Shown in pieces: positions 10,765 to 22,328 of a DNA stretch of 64,000 nucleotides (positions are counted from its first letter, which is position 1; each line of letters opens with the position of its first letter). The stretch is from Isoetes taiwanensis (taxonomy: Eukaryota > Streptophyta > Lycopodiopsida > Isoetales > Isoetaceae). The notes under the pieces were generated by a model. That model had not been told where the DNA came from, ran no database searches, and saw only the letters and a program-made list of their open reading frames with translations. Location of the stretch: NCBI GenBank assembly GCA_021234155.1, contig JAJEKV010000011.1, positions 22,270,416 through 22,334,415 of the forward strand. Direction: 5' to 3'. Both the position numbers and the translations under genes were made by a program.

Positions 10765-10823
10765 CCGTTAAGGCTTTTACATGTTTTCATAAATTTTATG
10801 AAACCATGTAAAAGCCTTAGCGG
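10765..10823. repeat. 28-bp inverted repeat (hairpin)
   Basis: Arm 10765-10792 begins CCGTTAAGGCTTTTACATG, and arm 10796-10823 is its complement with two mismatches; the loop is 3 nt. It is a compact perfect-looking hairpin, without a TA-type duplication recognisable as a MITE boundary. Confidence 0.7.
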
Positions 10824-10892
10824 AGGAGGTATCCTTCAAGGAGAGCAGGCCTAAATTCTAGATATTGCTCTGGATGCTCTTTCCGATTGGTC

Positions 10893-10894
10893 AT

Positions 10895-10954
<60 letters not shown>
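10893..10954. repeat. (TC)n microsatellite
   Basis: About 30 uninterrupted TC units directly precede the SINE head. They may be the tail of another element or the insertion target. Confidence 0.85.
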
Positions 10955-10961
<7 letters not shown>

Positions 10962-11159
10962 GTGATAACACACTAGTTCTTTAGCAATGTGGTCTCGAGT
11001 TCGAGATCGCCCAGAATCACACTCGGTACTGTTGGGGGTCAAATCCTAACAGACGCAATGTAAGGTGGTTTAGGGGCAGGGCCCAACCGAGCAATGTAGT
11101 GTGGTGTGTGGTCACATGTCCAGTTGGATGTTTGCCCTAGTGGCGTGGCGCTAAAACTA

Positions 11160-11216
<57 letters not shown>
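10955..11216 (+). mobile_element. tRNA-derived SINE, copy 1, with (TC)n tail
   Basis: It begins 'tggtctagtgataacacact' (pol III A-box-like) and has 'gagttcgagatcgcc' (B-box-like) 40 bases later, the layout of a tRNA-derived head. A body of about 150 bp follows, containing 'agacgcaatgtaaggtgg', 'ggggcagggcccaacc' and 'cacatgtccagttggatg'. The unit ends in 'gtggcgtggcgctaaaa' followed by (TC)n at 11161-11216. The body recurs immediately downstream, which defines it as a repeat family. Confidence 0.65.
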
Positions 11217-11218
<2 letters not shown>

Positions 11219-11372
11219 CTGTTGGGTGTCAAAACCCACAGACGCAATGTAAAGTGGTTGGGGGCAGGGCCCAACCAAGCAATGTAGTGTGGTGTGTGGT
11301 CACATGTCCAGTTGGATGCTGCCTCGTGGTGTGACGTTAAAATATCTATCTATCTATCTATCTATCTATCTC
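11217..11372 (+). mobile_element. SINE copy 2, head-truncated, with (ATCT)n tail
   Basis: The body of copy 1 is repeated from 'ctgttgggtgtcaaaaccca' to 'gtggtgtgacgttaaaat', then (ATCT)n at 11343-11372. The tRNA-derived head is missing. Its end, TGACGTTAAAA, matches the terminal motif of other non-LTR tails in this window. LINE-1 begins at once after the ATCT tail. Confidence 0.65.
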
Positions 11373-13570
11373 CTAAGAAAGAAATATAGGAGTCTTGTTA
11401 GAATGAAGAAACGGAGATTTATCAGAAACCAACAAGAAACACTTTTGAATCAGTATTTTGGGGAACCCAAACTTTTCTGGAACAAGCTGAAAAACAAGAA
11501 ACAACAAGAGGTTCCACTCGATGCTAGTGAATTATGGGACCATGTGGTTAAGCTATATTATGATAGTAGCATCCCCTTGGAAAAGAAAGTGGAATCAGAT
11601 CTTATATTCACAGAAGAAGATGTGGTTGAAGGTGTTAAACACCTTGCAAATGGAAAAGCTAGAGACTTACATGGGCTGAATGCAGAACATCTGAAATGGG
11701 CTGGTAGGAATCTCCATAAAATGATTGCAAAAATGTTCACTGCAGCTATGAAAGAAGGGTTTCCCCGAAAATGGCAATTGAATAGAATGGTTCCCATACA
11801 TAAAAGTGGCTCAATAACTGATGTCAATAACTACAGAACTCTTATGGTGAGCAGCGTGTTTTCAAAACTATTAGCCACAATTCTAGAGAAGAAGATAAGT
11901 AAGTGGGCAGAAGAGCATGGCGTGCGGGCTGAGACTCAGGCAGGATTCCGACCACGTAGATCTACCATAGATCATTTGCTTACCTTGAAGTCCATCTTTG
12001 ACTCAGTGAAAGGTACAAAAAAACCAGTTTATGTCTCTTTTATTGACTTCAAAAAAGCTTTTGATAAGGTCCCGAGAGTGAAACTTTGGGAAAGACTAGA
12101 AAAATTACAGGTGCCCGAGCCTTTAAGACATGCAGTCTATGTGTTATACGAGAAGGTACTGGTCCAATTATCGTTTCCTCTCTCTCTAGATATGCCAGAT
12201 TGTGTTGAAAGCAATGTTGGAGTTAAGCAAGGATGTCCAATGTCCCCGACATTGTTTGGTCTATTCATTGACAGTCTCGAAGGGTGGCTGCAACAAAATG
12301 GCAATGGAGGCACGGAATTAAATGGGTATGTGGTTCAATTGCTCATGTATGCAGATGATGTTGTTATTTTTGCACGCACACGAGAGCACATGCAACGCCA
12401 TTTGGATAGTTTGGCGAGATTTTGTGATGAAACAGGCATGCAAGTGAACTTGGAAAAAACAAATATCATGACAGTTGGAGCTCTCAAGCAAGATTTCCCA
12501 TTCAAGTATAAGGGCAGCATTATAAAAACATGTGAAACGTATAAGTACTTGGGACTAATAATAAGCAGGAATCACAAGTGGAATACATGTATTGCACAAA
12601 GATCTGAAGGCGGGCTAAAGGCCCTGTATGCTATGCAAAGTATGTGCAGAAAAATATTCTTATGGTCATGACAGCTCAAAATGAGACTTTTTCAGTCATT
12701 AGTTCAAAGTGTTGTTCTATATGGGTGTGAAATTTGGGGACCAAGCCTGCCACAATGCTTATGGGAAGACGTTGAACAAGTATTGAAAAACTTTTTGCGC
12801 TTGGAATTGGGTGTGAAGGTTCAGACCCTATACCCGATGATGCTAGCTGAATCCGGGCTCATGCCACTCGAGGTGAAGCGATCCTTAGATGTATCAGATA
12901 TCTAAAGAAAGTGAGACTTATGGATAATGTTAGACTCCCACACTCCGCCATGTTAGCTAGCGAAGAAAAGGGATGGTTTGCAGATGTAAAGAGATGGTTC
13001 AGCAAGTGGGATATCAAATGGGAAGATGCAATCTTAGCTGATGATAAGAAGCTCAGGCAGTGGGTTCATGTGAAAGTAAAGACAAAATTATGGCAGAATC
13101 CCGGTACTAAGATGGTATTATATAGACAAAATATGAATCCTAATCTAGATACAGCTTCTTACTTGCAGGAGAATATTTCTATCAAGAAAAGACATAACAT
13201 CTGCAGAATGCGTCTTAGTTCACATCGTCTTGGGGTCGAAGTGGGGAGATGGGGGCAACATATCCCGCGCACAATGCGAGATTGTAAAATTTGTGGTGGA
13301 GGAGAGGTAGAAGATGAAGAACATTTCCTTTTAAAATGCCCAGCATACACTTTGATAAGAACCAGATTTGACATAGTAGCAGATGATCTTAGTACGTTCT
13401 TTTCATTAAAGGCAGATAAACTAGGATCTTATATGATAGAAACCTTACAATATAGAGAAACTTATGTAAAAAGTTTGAATGTTTTATTGGATGATAATGA
13501 GAGTATGAGTGAAAGTGAGGAGCTAGATGAGGACTCAGAGACTCATCTACTATTCTATGATGATGTCTAA
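11373..13570 (+). pseudogene. LINE-1 reverse transcriptase and zinc-binding C-terminus
   Basis: The N-terminal linker (RKKYRSLVRMKKRRF) leads into an RT domain with FTEEDVVEGVKHLANGKA, a WQLNRMVPIHKSG block, AGFRPRRSTIDH, FIDFKKAFDKVPR, GVKQGCPMSPTLFG and the catalytic YADD (LLMYADDVVIF at about 12346). The thumb region continues to 12668, where a TGA replaces a Trp codon kept in LINE-2. The next frame runs to 12905, and a one-base shift at about 12870 moves the reading frame to 12911-13570. The C-terminal part has a Cys-His motif, CKICGGGEVEDEEHFLLKC, as in RT-associated zinc-binding domains. Otherwise it is nearly identical to LINE-2, so it is young but inactive. Confidence 0.8.
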
Positions 13571-13650
13571 AATTTGTCGTCTGTTAGGCCTGAGAGGCCT
13601 CCCATAGACATAATACATTTCATTTCATTTCATTTCTCTCTCTCTCACAC
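11373..13650 (+). mobile_element. LINE-1, 5'-truncated non-LTR retrotransposon
   Basis: The endonuclease part is absent. The element starts in the linker ahead of the reverse transcriptase, right after the ATCT tail of a SINE. It ends with 'ggcctcccatagacataata', then (CATTT)n at about 13611-13636, a CT stretch and 'atggctttgactagcctgtagat', which is also found after LINE-2. LINE-3 on the minus strand ends with the same 'catagacataat' before its own tail, so the three belong to one family with variable tails. Confidence 0.8.
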
Positions 13651-13689
13651 ATGGCTTTGACTAGCCTGTAGATCTCTCTCTCTCTGGAA

Positions 13690-14475
13690 GAAGGGGAAAG
13701 CCATTATTGAAGGATAGGAAAATGCGGGGGCACTCAGAATCATAATCTGGAATATAAATAGGCTCACAATGGATAAGATTTTTAGTATGACAGAGACCAT
13801 AGATCAGGATGATATGTTATGCTTCTTAGAAACAAAAGAACACGATCTTTATGGATTACCAGAAATTGATGGATTTGAAAGGATATACTCAGTGTGGAAC
13901 CACAGATTTAGAGAAGGAGATAATGGCAATGGAGGAGTTGCATGCTATATCAGGCATGGATTCCGAGACCTAGTACATGGAATTAAAAGAGATCAAAACA
14001 ATCAGTATATTTGGCTCACAATACAAGGTACGAGTACATTCTTTTTAGCAGTATGTTATTATGCCCCAAGGCACAAACAGACATACCAAAACACAAATGC
14101 ATGCAGTGAAGATATGTTTTTTGAGCTTGAGCAGGATATAATGAAATATCAAAGCAAAGGAGATATCATACTGGTAGGTGACTTCAATTGTAGATATCAT
14201 ACTGGTAGGTGACTTCAATTGTAGAACGGGAAATAGACAAGCAACTACTTACATAGAGACCGTGATCCATTATGGCTTGATGCAATGGAAGATAGAGAGT
14301 TGAAAATTCATGGATGGTATAGAGAATCGGATGATTCAATTGTTATCGATCTGGTAGGTAGCTTCTTAACTTGTGCTGCAGCAGTGGACTTCTTATATGC
14401 AATGGCATTGCAAAATTCCCTGAAACCACCAAATGCACCTGCAGAGGAAAGAGCGTGGTAGATTATGTGATAACA
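13690..14475 (+). pseudogene. LINE-2 AP-endonuclease domain, 5' part
   Basis: The frame starts around 13720 with RIIIWNINRLT (the WN motif), then CFLETK (the E of the APE fold), GGVACYIRHGF, FFLAVCYYAPRH and VGDFN (the D/N motif) at about 14175. A 31-bp tandem duplication (14161-14191 and 14192-14222) hits exactly the GDFN codons and shifts the frame. Further shifts follow, but homology to LINE-3 is traceable to LLICNGIAKFPETTKC and SVVDYVIT at 14475. There the LTR of element A begins. Confidence 0.75.
14161..14222 (+). repeat. 31-bp tandem duplication inside the endonuclease
   Basis: The unit starting 'agatatcatactggtaggtg' is repeated exactly twice. Since 31 is not a multiple of three, it breaks the ORF. 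Confidence 0.9.
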
Positions 14476-16059
14476 TGTGACGCTCCCTGAATATATACGA
14501 CCCCCGACCGTATACATACGGGGACTTTACCCTCCCATGGCAACCATCTCGTCATGAGCAGGGCCCTCCGTCTGACCCGGGCCATCTACGTAGAGATGCT
14601 CGAGTGAAGGACACGGAGGTGTCATTCGGCCCACGCCTTCGATGGGCTCCTACGTCGCGGAAGCATGTATACAAGGTTAGCACACAGCATAGAACATATA
14701 TAAATAACCACCACGAGGGGTGGCGTATCCATCCAAGTACCAACGGCAAAGAATATGCATCTAACCTAAGGAAACACCCCAAACCCCAGGTCCTACCCCG
14801 GCTCAGACTCCTGGGAGGATGGACTGACGGCTCGGTCTCAAGAGATCAGCAGACAGAGGTATAACCTGGCATTGGTTGGCATAGAACATCGGCTAGGGTT
14901 ATCCACTCCATCCGCCCCTCTTGTGCACACTTTGCAGATGGGTCGATCCACGCTATGGCTTCGCTATAGCCTTCCGGAGACGCAGACTCAAGGTATCACC
15001 CTTTGAGCCTACTCCAGGGTTCATGACGCCCCGGTCCGACGAGGCGGTGTCGGAAAGCATCCCCTTCCGTGATCCGCAAGGGTTCCATAGGTGAGCTAGA
15101 GAATACGCGCCGCGCTCAGCGACCTCGCATCCGTGCCCGAATTTACTCACCCTAAATCTACTCAAAGTGCAAGGTGCCCCATACGGGTCACACCTCTACA
15201 CCCGTGGAGTGTCGGACCCATACCCCGGGTCCACGTGACCGGGCCATCGCCTAGCCCACTTGTAGGAGTCTCGGGGAGCCTTTTATGTTCGTGCAAGACC
15301 CCACCCCCACTTCACCACCAAGGTCCCTTCTGCGGTGCTAAGCCACACCATAGCGCCTACAACCCGGTGGTCTCTTGTACACAGTCGCATTTAATGGGAA
15401 TATTACAGGGCTCTATCCAGAACATACTATCATACATGAGCTCGTAGGTCTCTACCCCCCTTTAAACCCCCGCTTAATGGAAGCTACCAAATACTTCATA
15501 GATACATCGATCATTCCTTAACAGAGCACCATTCATAATTGAAATGTAATCCTACTTACCACAGAAGGGTTAATCTCAACAAAGGCAACCAGAAAAGAGT
15601 ACTGAAGTACTATCCTACGAATCACAAGCTAACTACTACTAACCCGTGTTTCGGCTGGAACCATTATCGTGGGGTGCTTCCATATTGTCAGAACTAGGGT
15701 GGCGAAGTGCCACTGAGTGGTTGTTCAAATGCATGGGAAGTCGAATGTCCTTGGGTGCTCAATCGCTCCCCTTAAGGCCTCTGCTGGTCGATTATGGTTG
15801 ATATGGGGGTGGTGATCCACCTTAATGGTTCCAATTAGTATTCACCATACTGGCCAATCGAGTTTGGCCAGGTGGCGCCTTCCCAAACCATAATTAGCTT
15901 AATTATCCTTCTTAAATATTACTTCCTTAATTATAGGTTATTATCCTTAATGATTAAATTTCAACCCCCTAGGTTACCATACCCCATGGTGGCGTATCTA
16001 TACTGGGTGACGTGTCAATGTAGGTATACGTATACCGTATAAATACTTGGAACGTCACA
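14476..16059 (-). repeat. 3' LTR of element A
   Basis: It begins TGTGACG and ends CGTCACA, 7-bp inverted termini also present in the element B LTRs. Length is 1584 bp. In element orientation it starts TGTGACGTTCCAAGTATTTA like element B. Long stretches match the B LTRs, for example the segments around 'gagtagatttagggtgagtaa' and 'gtggggtcttgca'. Confidence 0.85.
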
Positions 16060-16074
16060 TTCTCCCCTCCTTAG
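16060..16074 (-). other. polypurine tract of element A
   Basis: In element orientation, 'ctaaggaggggagaa' lies directly before the 3' LTR, the plus-strand priming site of LTR retrotransposons. Element B has 'aaggaggcgagaa' in the same place. Confidence 0.75.
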
Positions 16075-16384
16075 AATTAATGCTGTCCTCAGCATTAGGG
16101 TTAGATACAATATAGGACATGACATTATGAAGGAAGGTAATTCCTTATTTCCGAAGGTAATATATTAAAAACTTTAAAGTTTAGAACAGTTTAAGCACCG
16201 AGGTTCATTTCACATGATTATCATAAGCAAAAAGTTCAAGGACCGAAGTCCAATGTCAACATCAGAGTAACAATAAAGCAAGACGTGTAGACAAAATAAA
16301 ATCGAAGAAATCGGGCCATCCGCAACCCTCTAACATGGGCAGGTCACGTACTGCTCACTGGCCTGCACATGTCAGTATATCAGT

Positions 16385-17045
16385 ATATATAACAAGAATA
16401 TTAATACGTCCTACGGCGCATTGTTCCAGTTTTAGCATGTCCCTATATTCCCTTTAATTCTCCTGGATTCCCTTACATTCTAGAAATTTCTAGAACATTT
16501 TAGAACTTTCTGGAACATTTTGAAACTTTCAAAACATCCTAGAATATTATAGTCTATCTTATCTTAATTAGAATATTACCCTTAAGTATATTTGAAACAT
16601 AAATTATTATAGAATTAATGCTTGGTCTAGTGGTTAGAGTGCGGGGCTTGGGGGGTTGAGGACCAGGGTTCGAATCCCCCCAATAACATAAAAAATTTTA
16701 AAAGCCTTTCCTTAAGAAACGAGCATTCAATATGAGCCTTAGGATCTTAGACTTGATCAATGATCAAGATCTCACCATATAAAAGCAATATGAGCGGTAG
16801 GATCTATTACATATAATTCCCAAAGCCACGTGGACCGTAGGATGTGTCCCCAAGCCACGTGAGCCGTCGGATCTCGGACCGACGGTCAGGATCCGATCAA
16901 TCTGGACCGTAGCACCATGGTGCATATTACATATGTAAACTCCCAGGCCATCTGGGCCGTAGGATATGTCCCAAACCTACGTGAGTCGTCGGATCTCGAA
17001 CGGACGGTCGGATAAGCGCGAAACATAAGAACATAGATAGATTAG
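16385..17045. repeat. about 660-bp insertion in the 3' non-coding region of element A
   Basis: The same interval in element B (after 54930) runs straight from the segment complementary to 'gtggttgaaggaaccacc' to the one complementary to 'cactggcctgcacatgtca', with only about 30 bp between them. Element A has some 660 extra bases. They include a tRNA-like head at 16617-16686 and repeated words of the type 'ggaccgtaggat', 'gagccgtcggatctcg' and 'gaccgacggtc' (16780-17020), which contain short inverted repeats. No terminal structure was found. Confidence 0.5.
16617..16686 (+). mobile_element. tRNA-derived SINE head or tRNA pseudogene
   Basis: 'tggtctagtggttagagtg' is a good A box and 'gggttcgaatcccccc' a perfect T-loop/B box. 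The 5' and 3' flanks do not pair as an acceptor stem, so a functional tRNA is unlikely. The head resembles that of the SINE at 10955. Confidence 0.55.
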
Positions 17046-17305
17046 ACTAGATTGTGGTTGAAGGAACCACCCCCTATAATAAATAAAAGAAACCCCTATC
17101 TACCAGGGAACCTATCATGTCTATGGTTTGCAATTCATTGCAGCATAGGGAATGGTCAAGTTCCCATTGTAGCCGAGATGAACGCGGTCTATCAACTATA
17201 TGCTCTCCAAGCAGTTCGTGGTCATGTCAACATCGACAGTACACCACGCCCTAGAGAACACAGAGGTGATCTCATCATTGGTAACTATTATTATTTACGA
17301 TGCAT

Positions 17306-19328
17306 CTACCCCTCTAGAGCGCTACTCTTGGCAATCAAGCTTCCAAGCTTACCGCCGGCAGCATCGTTGATGGTGCGGCCTTGAGATTCGCGCATGAAGT
17401 CCGGATAGTGCTTCTCAAGATCTATCTTCATCACCCAGGTAGCATCCTCAACTGGTAAGTGCTTCCACTTAACCAAGTATTGCAACATTTGAGTCCTTCT
17501 GGTTTGTTTATAAGCCCGATCAAGAAGAGCTTCAGGTACTACCTCCAGCTGCTCCTCTGTCATTTCTAGGAGGGTTGGGGTATCCAAAACCTCCTCTGGA
17601 TCAGGGGTGTGTTGTTTCAGAAGACTCACGTGAAAGACCTTGTGGATCTTCAAGCGGAGTGGCAAATCCAAGCGATATGCCTGCTCTCCAACACGTTCAA
17701 TAATTCTGAACGGCCCAGCCCATCTGGGTGCCAACTTCTTGCAGTTGCCAATCCTAAGCTTGGCTTGTTTTACCTTAATCTTAAGCCAAACTGATTCGCC
17801 CACCTGGAAAACGCGTGGGGTTCTGTGCTTATCGGCTACACTCTTCTGACGACTGCGTGCAGCTAATAAGTAACCACGAACTTCTTCGACCAGAGCTTGC
17901 ATGTCCACTGAGTTGTTGAGAAACCTTCACTTTAGAAACGGGGTTATGCCATGTGTCTGGAGTAAGACATTGATAACCATAATTTATCATAAAGGGAGAC
18001 ATTCTGGAAGACTCCTGTTTCATGCTGTTGTAGGCAAACTCGACCAGATAAATATAGTCAGCCCATTGTGATTGCTTACTCCACACATAACTTCGTAGCA
18101 TATCTTCTATAATGCGATTGGTACACTCTGTCTGACCATCTGTTTGAGGATGATATGCCGTACTCATAGCGAGCTTGGTCTGGATGGTGGCAAAGAAATC
18201 TTTCCAGAATGCACTTACGAATTTGGGATCCCTGTCGGATATAATAACTCGTGGCATTCCGTGTAATCTGAAGATCTCCTTGGCAAATAGCAGAGCGGTA
18301 TCGAAGGATGTATCCGTGGTACGACATGGCAAGAAATGAGCCATTTTCGACAATTTGTCGACCACTACCATTAACGCATCATGTCCACGGAGAGTACGTG
18401 GAAGGCCCACAATGAAATCCATGGTTATCACTTCCCACTTAGCATTGGGCACGTCCAGCGGTTGCAACTCTCCTGGAACCCTTAATTGCTCAGCCTTGGT
18501 TTGTTGACACACCTGACACTGCTTAATGTACCTGGCAATGTCCTTTTTCATAGAAGGCCAGAAATAGCTAGAGCGAATCTTAAAGTAGGTCTTCATAAAA
18601 CCTGCATGTCCAGCTATATGGCTGTTGTGCGTGTCATGGAGGATTAGCTTACGCACTCCCGAAGTCTCAGGTACACATAGCTTATCCTTGTGATATAACA
18701 AGTTGCCGTCTTTCTTATACGAACGAAAGGCTTCACGCTCCTTATCTGTGCGAGCTTCCTTAGCCAAACTATCCCAAACTTCACGAAACTCGGGATCCGT
18801 GGCCAAGGTTTGTTCTATCTGTTTCCCAAACTCACTGATGAGTGTAGAAATTGCATTACAATGGGTTCGAGTTACCAAGGGATGGCATGACAACGCATCC
18901 GCAAGCACATTGTGCTTGCCAGGCTTATACATAATCTCAAAATCATACTCCTCCAGAAATTCCATCCATCTCCTCTGACGGAGGTTGAGATTCGGCTGGG
19001 TGGATAAATAACGGAGACTTTGATGATCCGTATCCAACTGGAATCTTCTACCAAGAAGGTAGTGTCTCCATATCCGCAAGGCACGGACAACAACTAACAA
19101 TTCCTGATCGTGAGTAGGGTATCGCTGCTCCGTTTCGTTCATTTTCTTTGAATCATAGGCAATAACCCTCCCCTCCTGCATTAGGACTCCACCCGTGGCA
19201 ATCTTACTGGCATCCGTTGCCACTAATTTATCCTTCTCAGGATTGGGCAATGTGAGAACTGGTGCTGATGTTAAGGCATCTTTAAGCTGCTGGAAACTTC
19301 CCTGAACCTTTGCCTTCCAGTGCTCCAT
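17306..19328 (-). pseudogene. element A RNase H, integrase and chromodomain
   Basis: In order on the minus strand: RNase H with VATDASKIATGGVL and the TDHQSLRYL block, an integrase HHCC finger (HIAGHAGF...CQVCQQTK), a catalytic core with MDFIVGLP, ISDRDPKFVSAFW and YHPQTDGQTE (D, D, E), then a GPF/Y-like LAPRWAGPFRI stretch. It ends in a chromodomain, YLVKWKHLPVEDATWVMKIDL, which defines a chromovirus. A frame change near 17890 separates integrase from the C-terminal part (17306-17908). The integrase frame opens just after an in-frame TAG that separates it from the RT. Confidence 0.85.
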
Positions 19329-20330
19329 CTAATCCTTCACCTTCTCATGCTTTGTAAGATTTGTAAGAGGTGCTGCAATCTTTGCAAAATCCTTTACAAA
19401 TTTCCGATAATATCCTGCTAACCCCAAGAAACTTCGGACCTCGGAAACATTACCTGGAATAGGCCATTCCCTTACTGCCTCTATCTTTGCTGGATCTGTA
19501 GCAATTCCCTCTGCATAAATGACATGGCCCAAATAATCGACCTTTGGAGTGGCAAACTTGCACTTAGAGAACTTGGCAAAGAGCTGATGGCGTCTTAGCT
19601 TTTGTAGGGCCAATCTAAGATGTTTCTCGTGCTCTTCCAGAGTCTTACTGTAGATGAGAATGTCGTCGAAGAAAATAACAACAAAATCATCCAAGTATTG
19701 TCGGAAGACATCATTCATCAATCGCATGAAAGTTGCTGGGGCATTAGTTAATCCAAAAGGCATAACGGTAAACTCATAATGCCCATATCTAGTGCGAAAA
19801 GCAGATTTATGGATGTCCTCCTCTTTAATCCTTATCTGATGGTATCCGGAGCGTAGATCAATCTTTGAAAAATACTTGGCCCCTTGCAACTGGTCCATTA
19901 GATCATCTGCTCTAGGCAAAGCATAGCGATTCTTAATGGTATGCTTGTTGAGTTGTCGATAATCAATACACATTCTCAAGGAGCCATCCTTTTTCTTAAC
20001 AAAAAGAATAGGAGCGCCAAAGGGTGAAACACTAGGTCGAATGAAACCTAGGTTTAGTAACTCCTGAAGTTGCTTCTTAAGCTCTGCCAACTCTGGGGGA
20101 CTCATACGGTACGGGGCCTTGCTGGTAGGCTTAGTACCTGGCTCTAAAGCTATCTCACATTCTACCCCTCTAAAAGGAGGAAGCTTCTGGATCTCATCTG
20201 GAAAAAGATCACCAAATTCTCGGAAAAGATTAGCAATCCCCTCTAGGTATCGATTACTTGCTTCTATTTAGCATCTGACTCAATGGAGGCAAGTCTAATG
20301 ACGCAGAGGAGCTTTTCCTTGCATATAGCT
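19329..20330 (-). pseudogene. element A reverse transcriptase
   Basis: A full RT palm: [54 protein letters not shown], the catalytic FFDDILIYS and [11 protein letters not shown]. The usual catalytic motif is [YF]xDD, here FFDD. An in-frame TAG at 19329 ends the frame where RNase H should follow. Upstream of the RT core (20106-20330) the linker carries two stops compared with element B. Confidence 0.85.
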
Positions 20331-20960
20331 TTATCTAACTGCCTTGGAGATAGACTGCATAATAGGGTTGAATGGTTCACCTTTTATAGTCACGCGGGCT
20401 CCATTAGCTGCGTTGAAGGTAACTTCCCGTTTCTTGCAGTCTATGTTGGCCTTTGCAGATGCCAAGAATTCCATACCAACAATGAGGTCGTATTTGCCAA
20501 TATCCATTAACTCGGCACCCAAAGCAACTGGTGCACCTGGCAACTGCATCTTGAGATTGATGCGACGGCCATGAGTATGTCTGACCTTACCACTGGCTAA
20601 AGTGACAGGCTTCGGTCGGGACCTCAAGGTTTCAAGCTGCAATACCTGGGCCATTCTAGGAGAAGCAAATTTATGTGTACTCCCCGTATCCATAAGAATT
20701 ACAAAAGGCTTACTGTCTACTTGACCTATAGTGGAAATAACAGCAGGCTGACTTTCAGCATTACCGGTTTCTATAGCTGCAAGGATATGAGACGCACCGT
20801 GAATATATTCGGGAGCCTCCTCCTCGACAGGTAGTGTTGACTCAAGATCGTCCCAATCGAGGTCGGCCATGGCCAGCTGGGCAGTCTGCGTGACATAAGG
20901 ACAATTCTGCATGAAGTGCCCGGGCCGCATACACCTGTAGCATGCCTTATCTCGGCAGAG
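20331..20960 (-). pseudogene. element A zinc knuckle and aspartic protease
   Basis: The frame reads a CCHC knuckle, CYRCMRPGHFMQNC, then after an acidic linker (DLDWDDLESTLPVEEEAPE) the protease active site LMDTGST and the late hydrophobic DLIVGMEFL. The layout matches the single gag-pol frame of element B. A TGA lies just upstream of the knuckle. Confidence 0.8.
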
Positions 20961-22076
20961 CTGTTCTCAAGCCTCTCTGGGAATAGACTGTAAGAGGTTC
21001 CGAACTTCCTTACCGACATTGTTCGATTTATCGGGCGTGCTGAAGGTGACTTTCTTTTCCTGGCGGCCGTAAGAGTTCTGCTGAGAGGGCCCCGGACTTG
21101 GCGAGCGGGGTTTGTAAGGTGTGGACGGCCGTGGCTGGGAGTAAGATGCTGGACGTTGGTACTAGCTCCGCGGCGTATCTTCTTCAAGGCTCAGTGTCTT
21201 AGCCTCAGCTTCTGCAACTGACTTGGGATCTATAGCCTTAACCAGTCGTTTGATTGTTGGGGCCAACCCTTCAATATACCCTTCCACTGCCCTCTTTTCA
21301 TTCATACCCGGCACATATAGCCTCAGGCGCATGAATTCATCTGTGTAGGCCTGAACTGACATGCCCTTTTGCTCCAACCGATAAAAAGTTTGAATCTGTT
21401 GGCATTTGTGCGCACGAGGCACATAATGCGACTTAAAGGCCTTGGCAAACTTCTTAAATTTGCACCTGCTTCTATCCAGATGCTTGGCTCTGGCATAGCC
21501 CTTCCACCATATATGGGCAGCTCCTGTAAGGTTTGTGGTGGCAACCTTTCCTGTATCCTTTTCTGTCATGCCATAGGATTTCCCAAACTCCTTCATTTCG
21601 TCCAACCAGGACTCTGCATTGAGTTCGCCTCTAGATTTCCCATCAAACTGGGCCAGTTTCCTATTCTTCTATATACTAGTTATGGCTGTATCAACCGTCT
21701 TGCGGTACTCCTTATCCCGGCGCTTTGCATGGTCACCAGCTGATACCGACGACTCAGAGGACACCGAAGTGGCTGATTGTGAGGAGGTGGCGCTATCCCT
21801 AGAGGAACTCCGACTACGTTTAGAACGAAGCCTCCTCTGTGCAGGTACAGGGCTAGTTTCAGGTGGAGATGGCTGCTGTGTAGGTGGACTTGGCGGTAGC
21901 GGAGGTAACTCCGGTCCATCTTCTTGTATATGCTGTGGTGGATTGGCGTGCAATACATAAGCTTGTAACTCGACTAATTGTCTCTTCATTAATATAAGTT
22001 CCTGTTCAGGTGTTAGTCTACTAGCATTTGAGGGCGTCTGCCAGGCGGGGTTGCGTGCACCGTCTATATCGAGCAT
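20961..22076 (-). pseudogene. element A gag
   Basis: It begins with an ATG at 22076 (MLDIDGARN), followed by a Pro/Gln-rich and Ser-rich basic segment and then the retrotransposon gag core (GAAHIWWKGYARAKHLDR, MSVQAYTDEFMRLRLYVPGM, GYIEGLAP). Stops at 21669 and 21162 break it. Element B carries the same gag with few changes. Confidence 0.8.
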
Positions 22077-22328
22077 AAAAAGGTATAAGCAGAATTATAG
22101 TAACATAAAGTCTCACAAAAATATCATTTCGGATAGGGTAGAGAGAGAATAAAGTACAATGGCAAAGATCCTTATTACAAGTGAAAACAGTCATTTCATT
22201 AAGGTTCAGTACATTGGTGGTGACAAAAGTTGATACAAGGATATAATACAAGGACAGGTATTATACATTGGAGATTTGAAGTTCAACTCACACATAGCAT
22301 AAAAAGAACAAAACTAAGGGGACCGGGC

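Noticed and set aside
11039-11278. Arg/Glu repeat protein on the minus strand
   Set aside because: It is only the translation of the (TC)n tail of a SINE.
16617-16686. Functional tRNA gene
   Set aside because: A and B boxes are good, but the flanks cannot form an acceptor stem.
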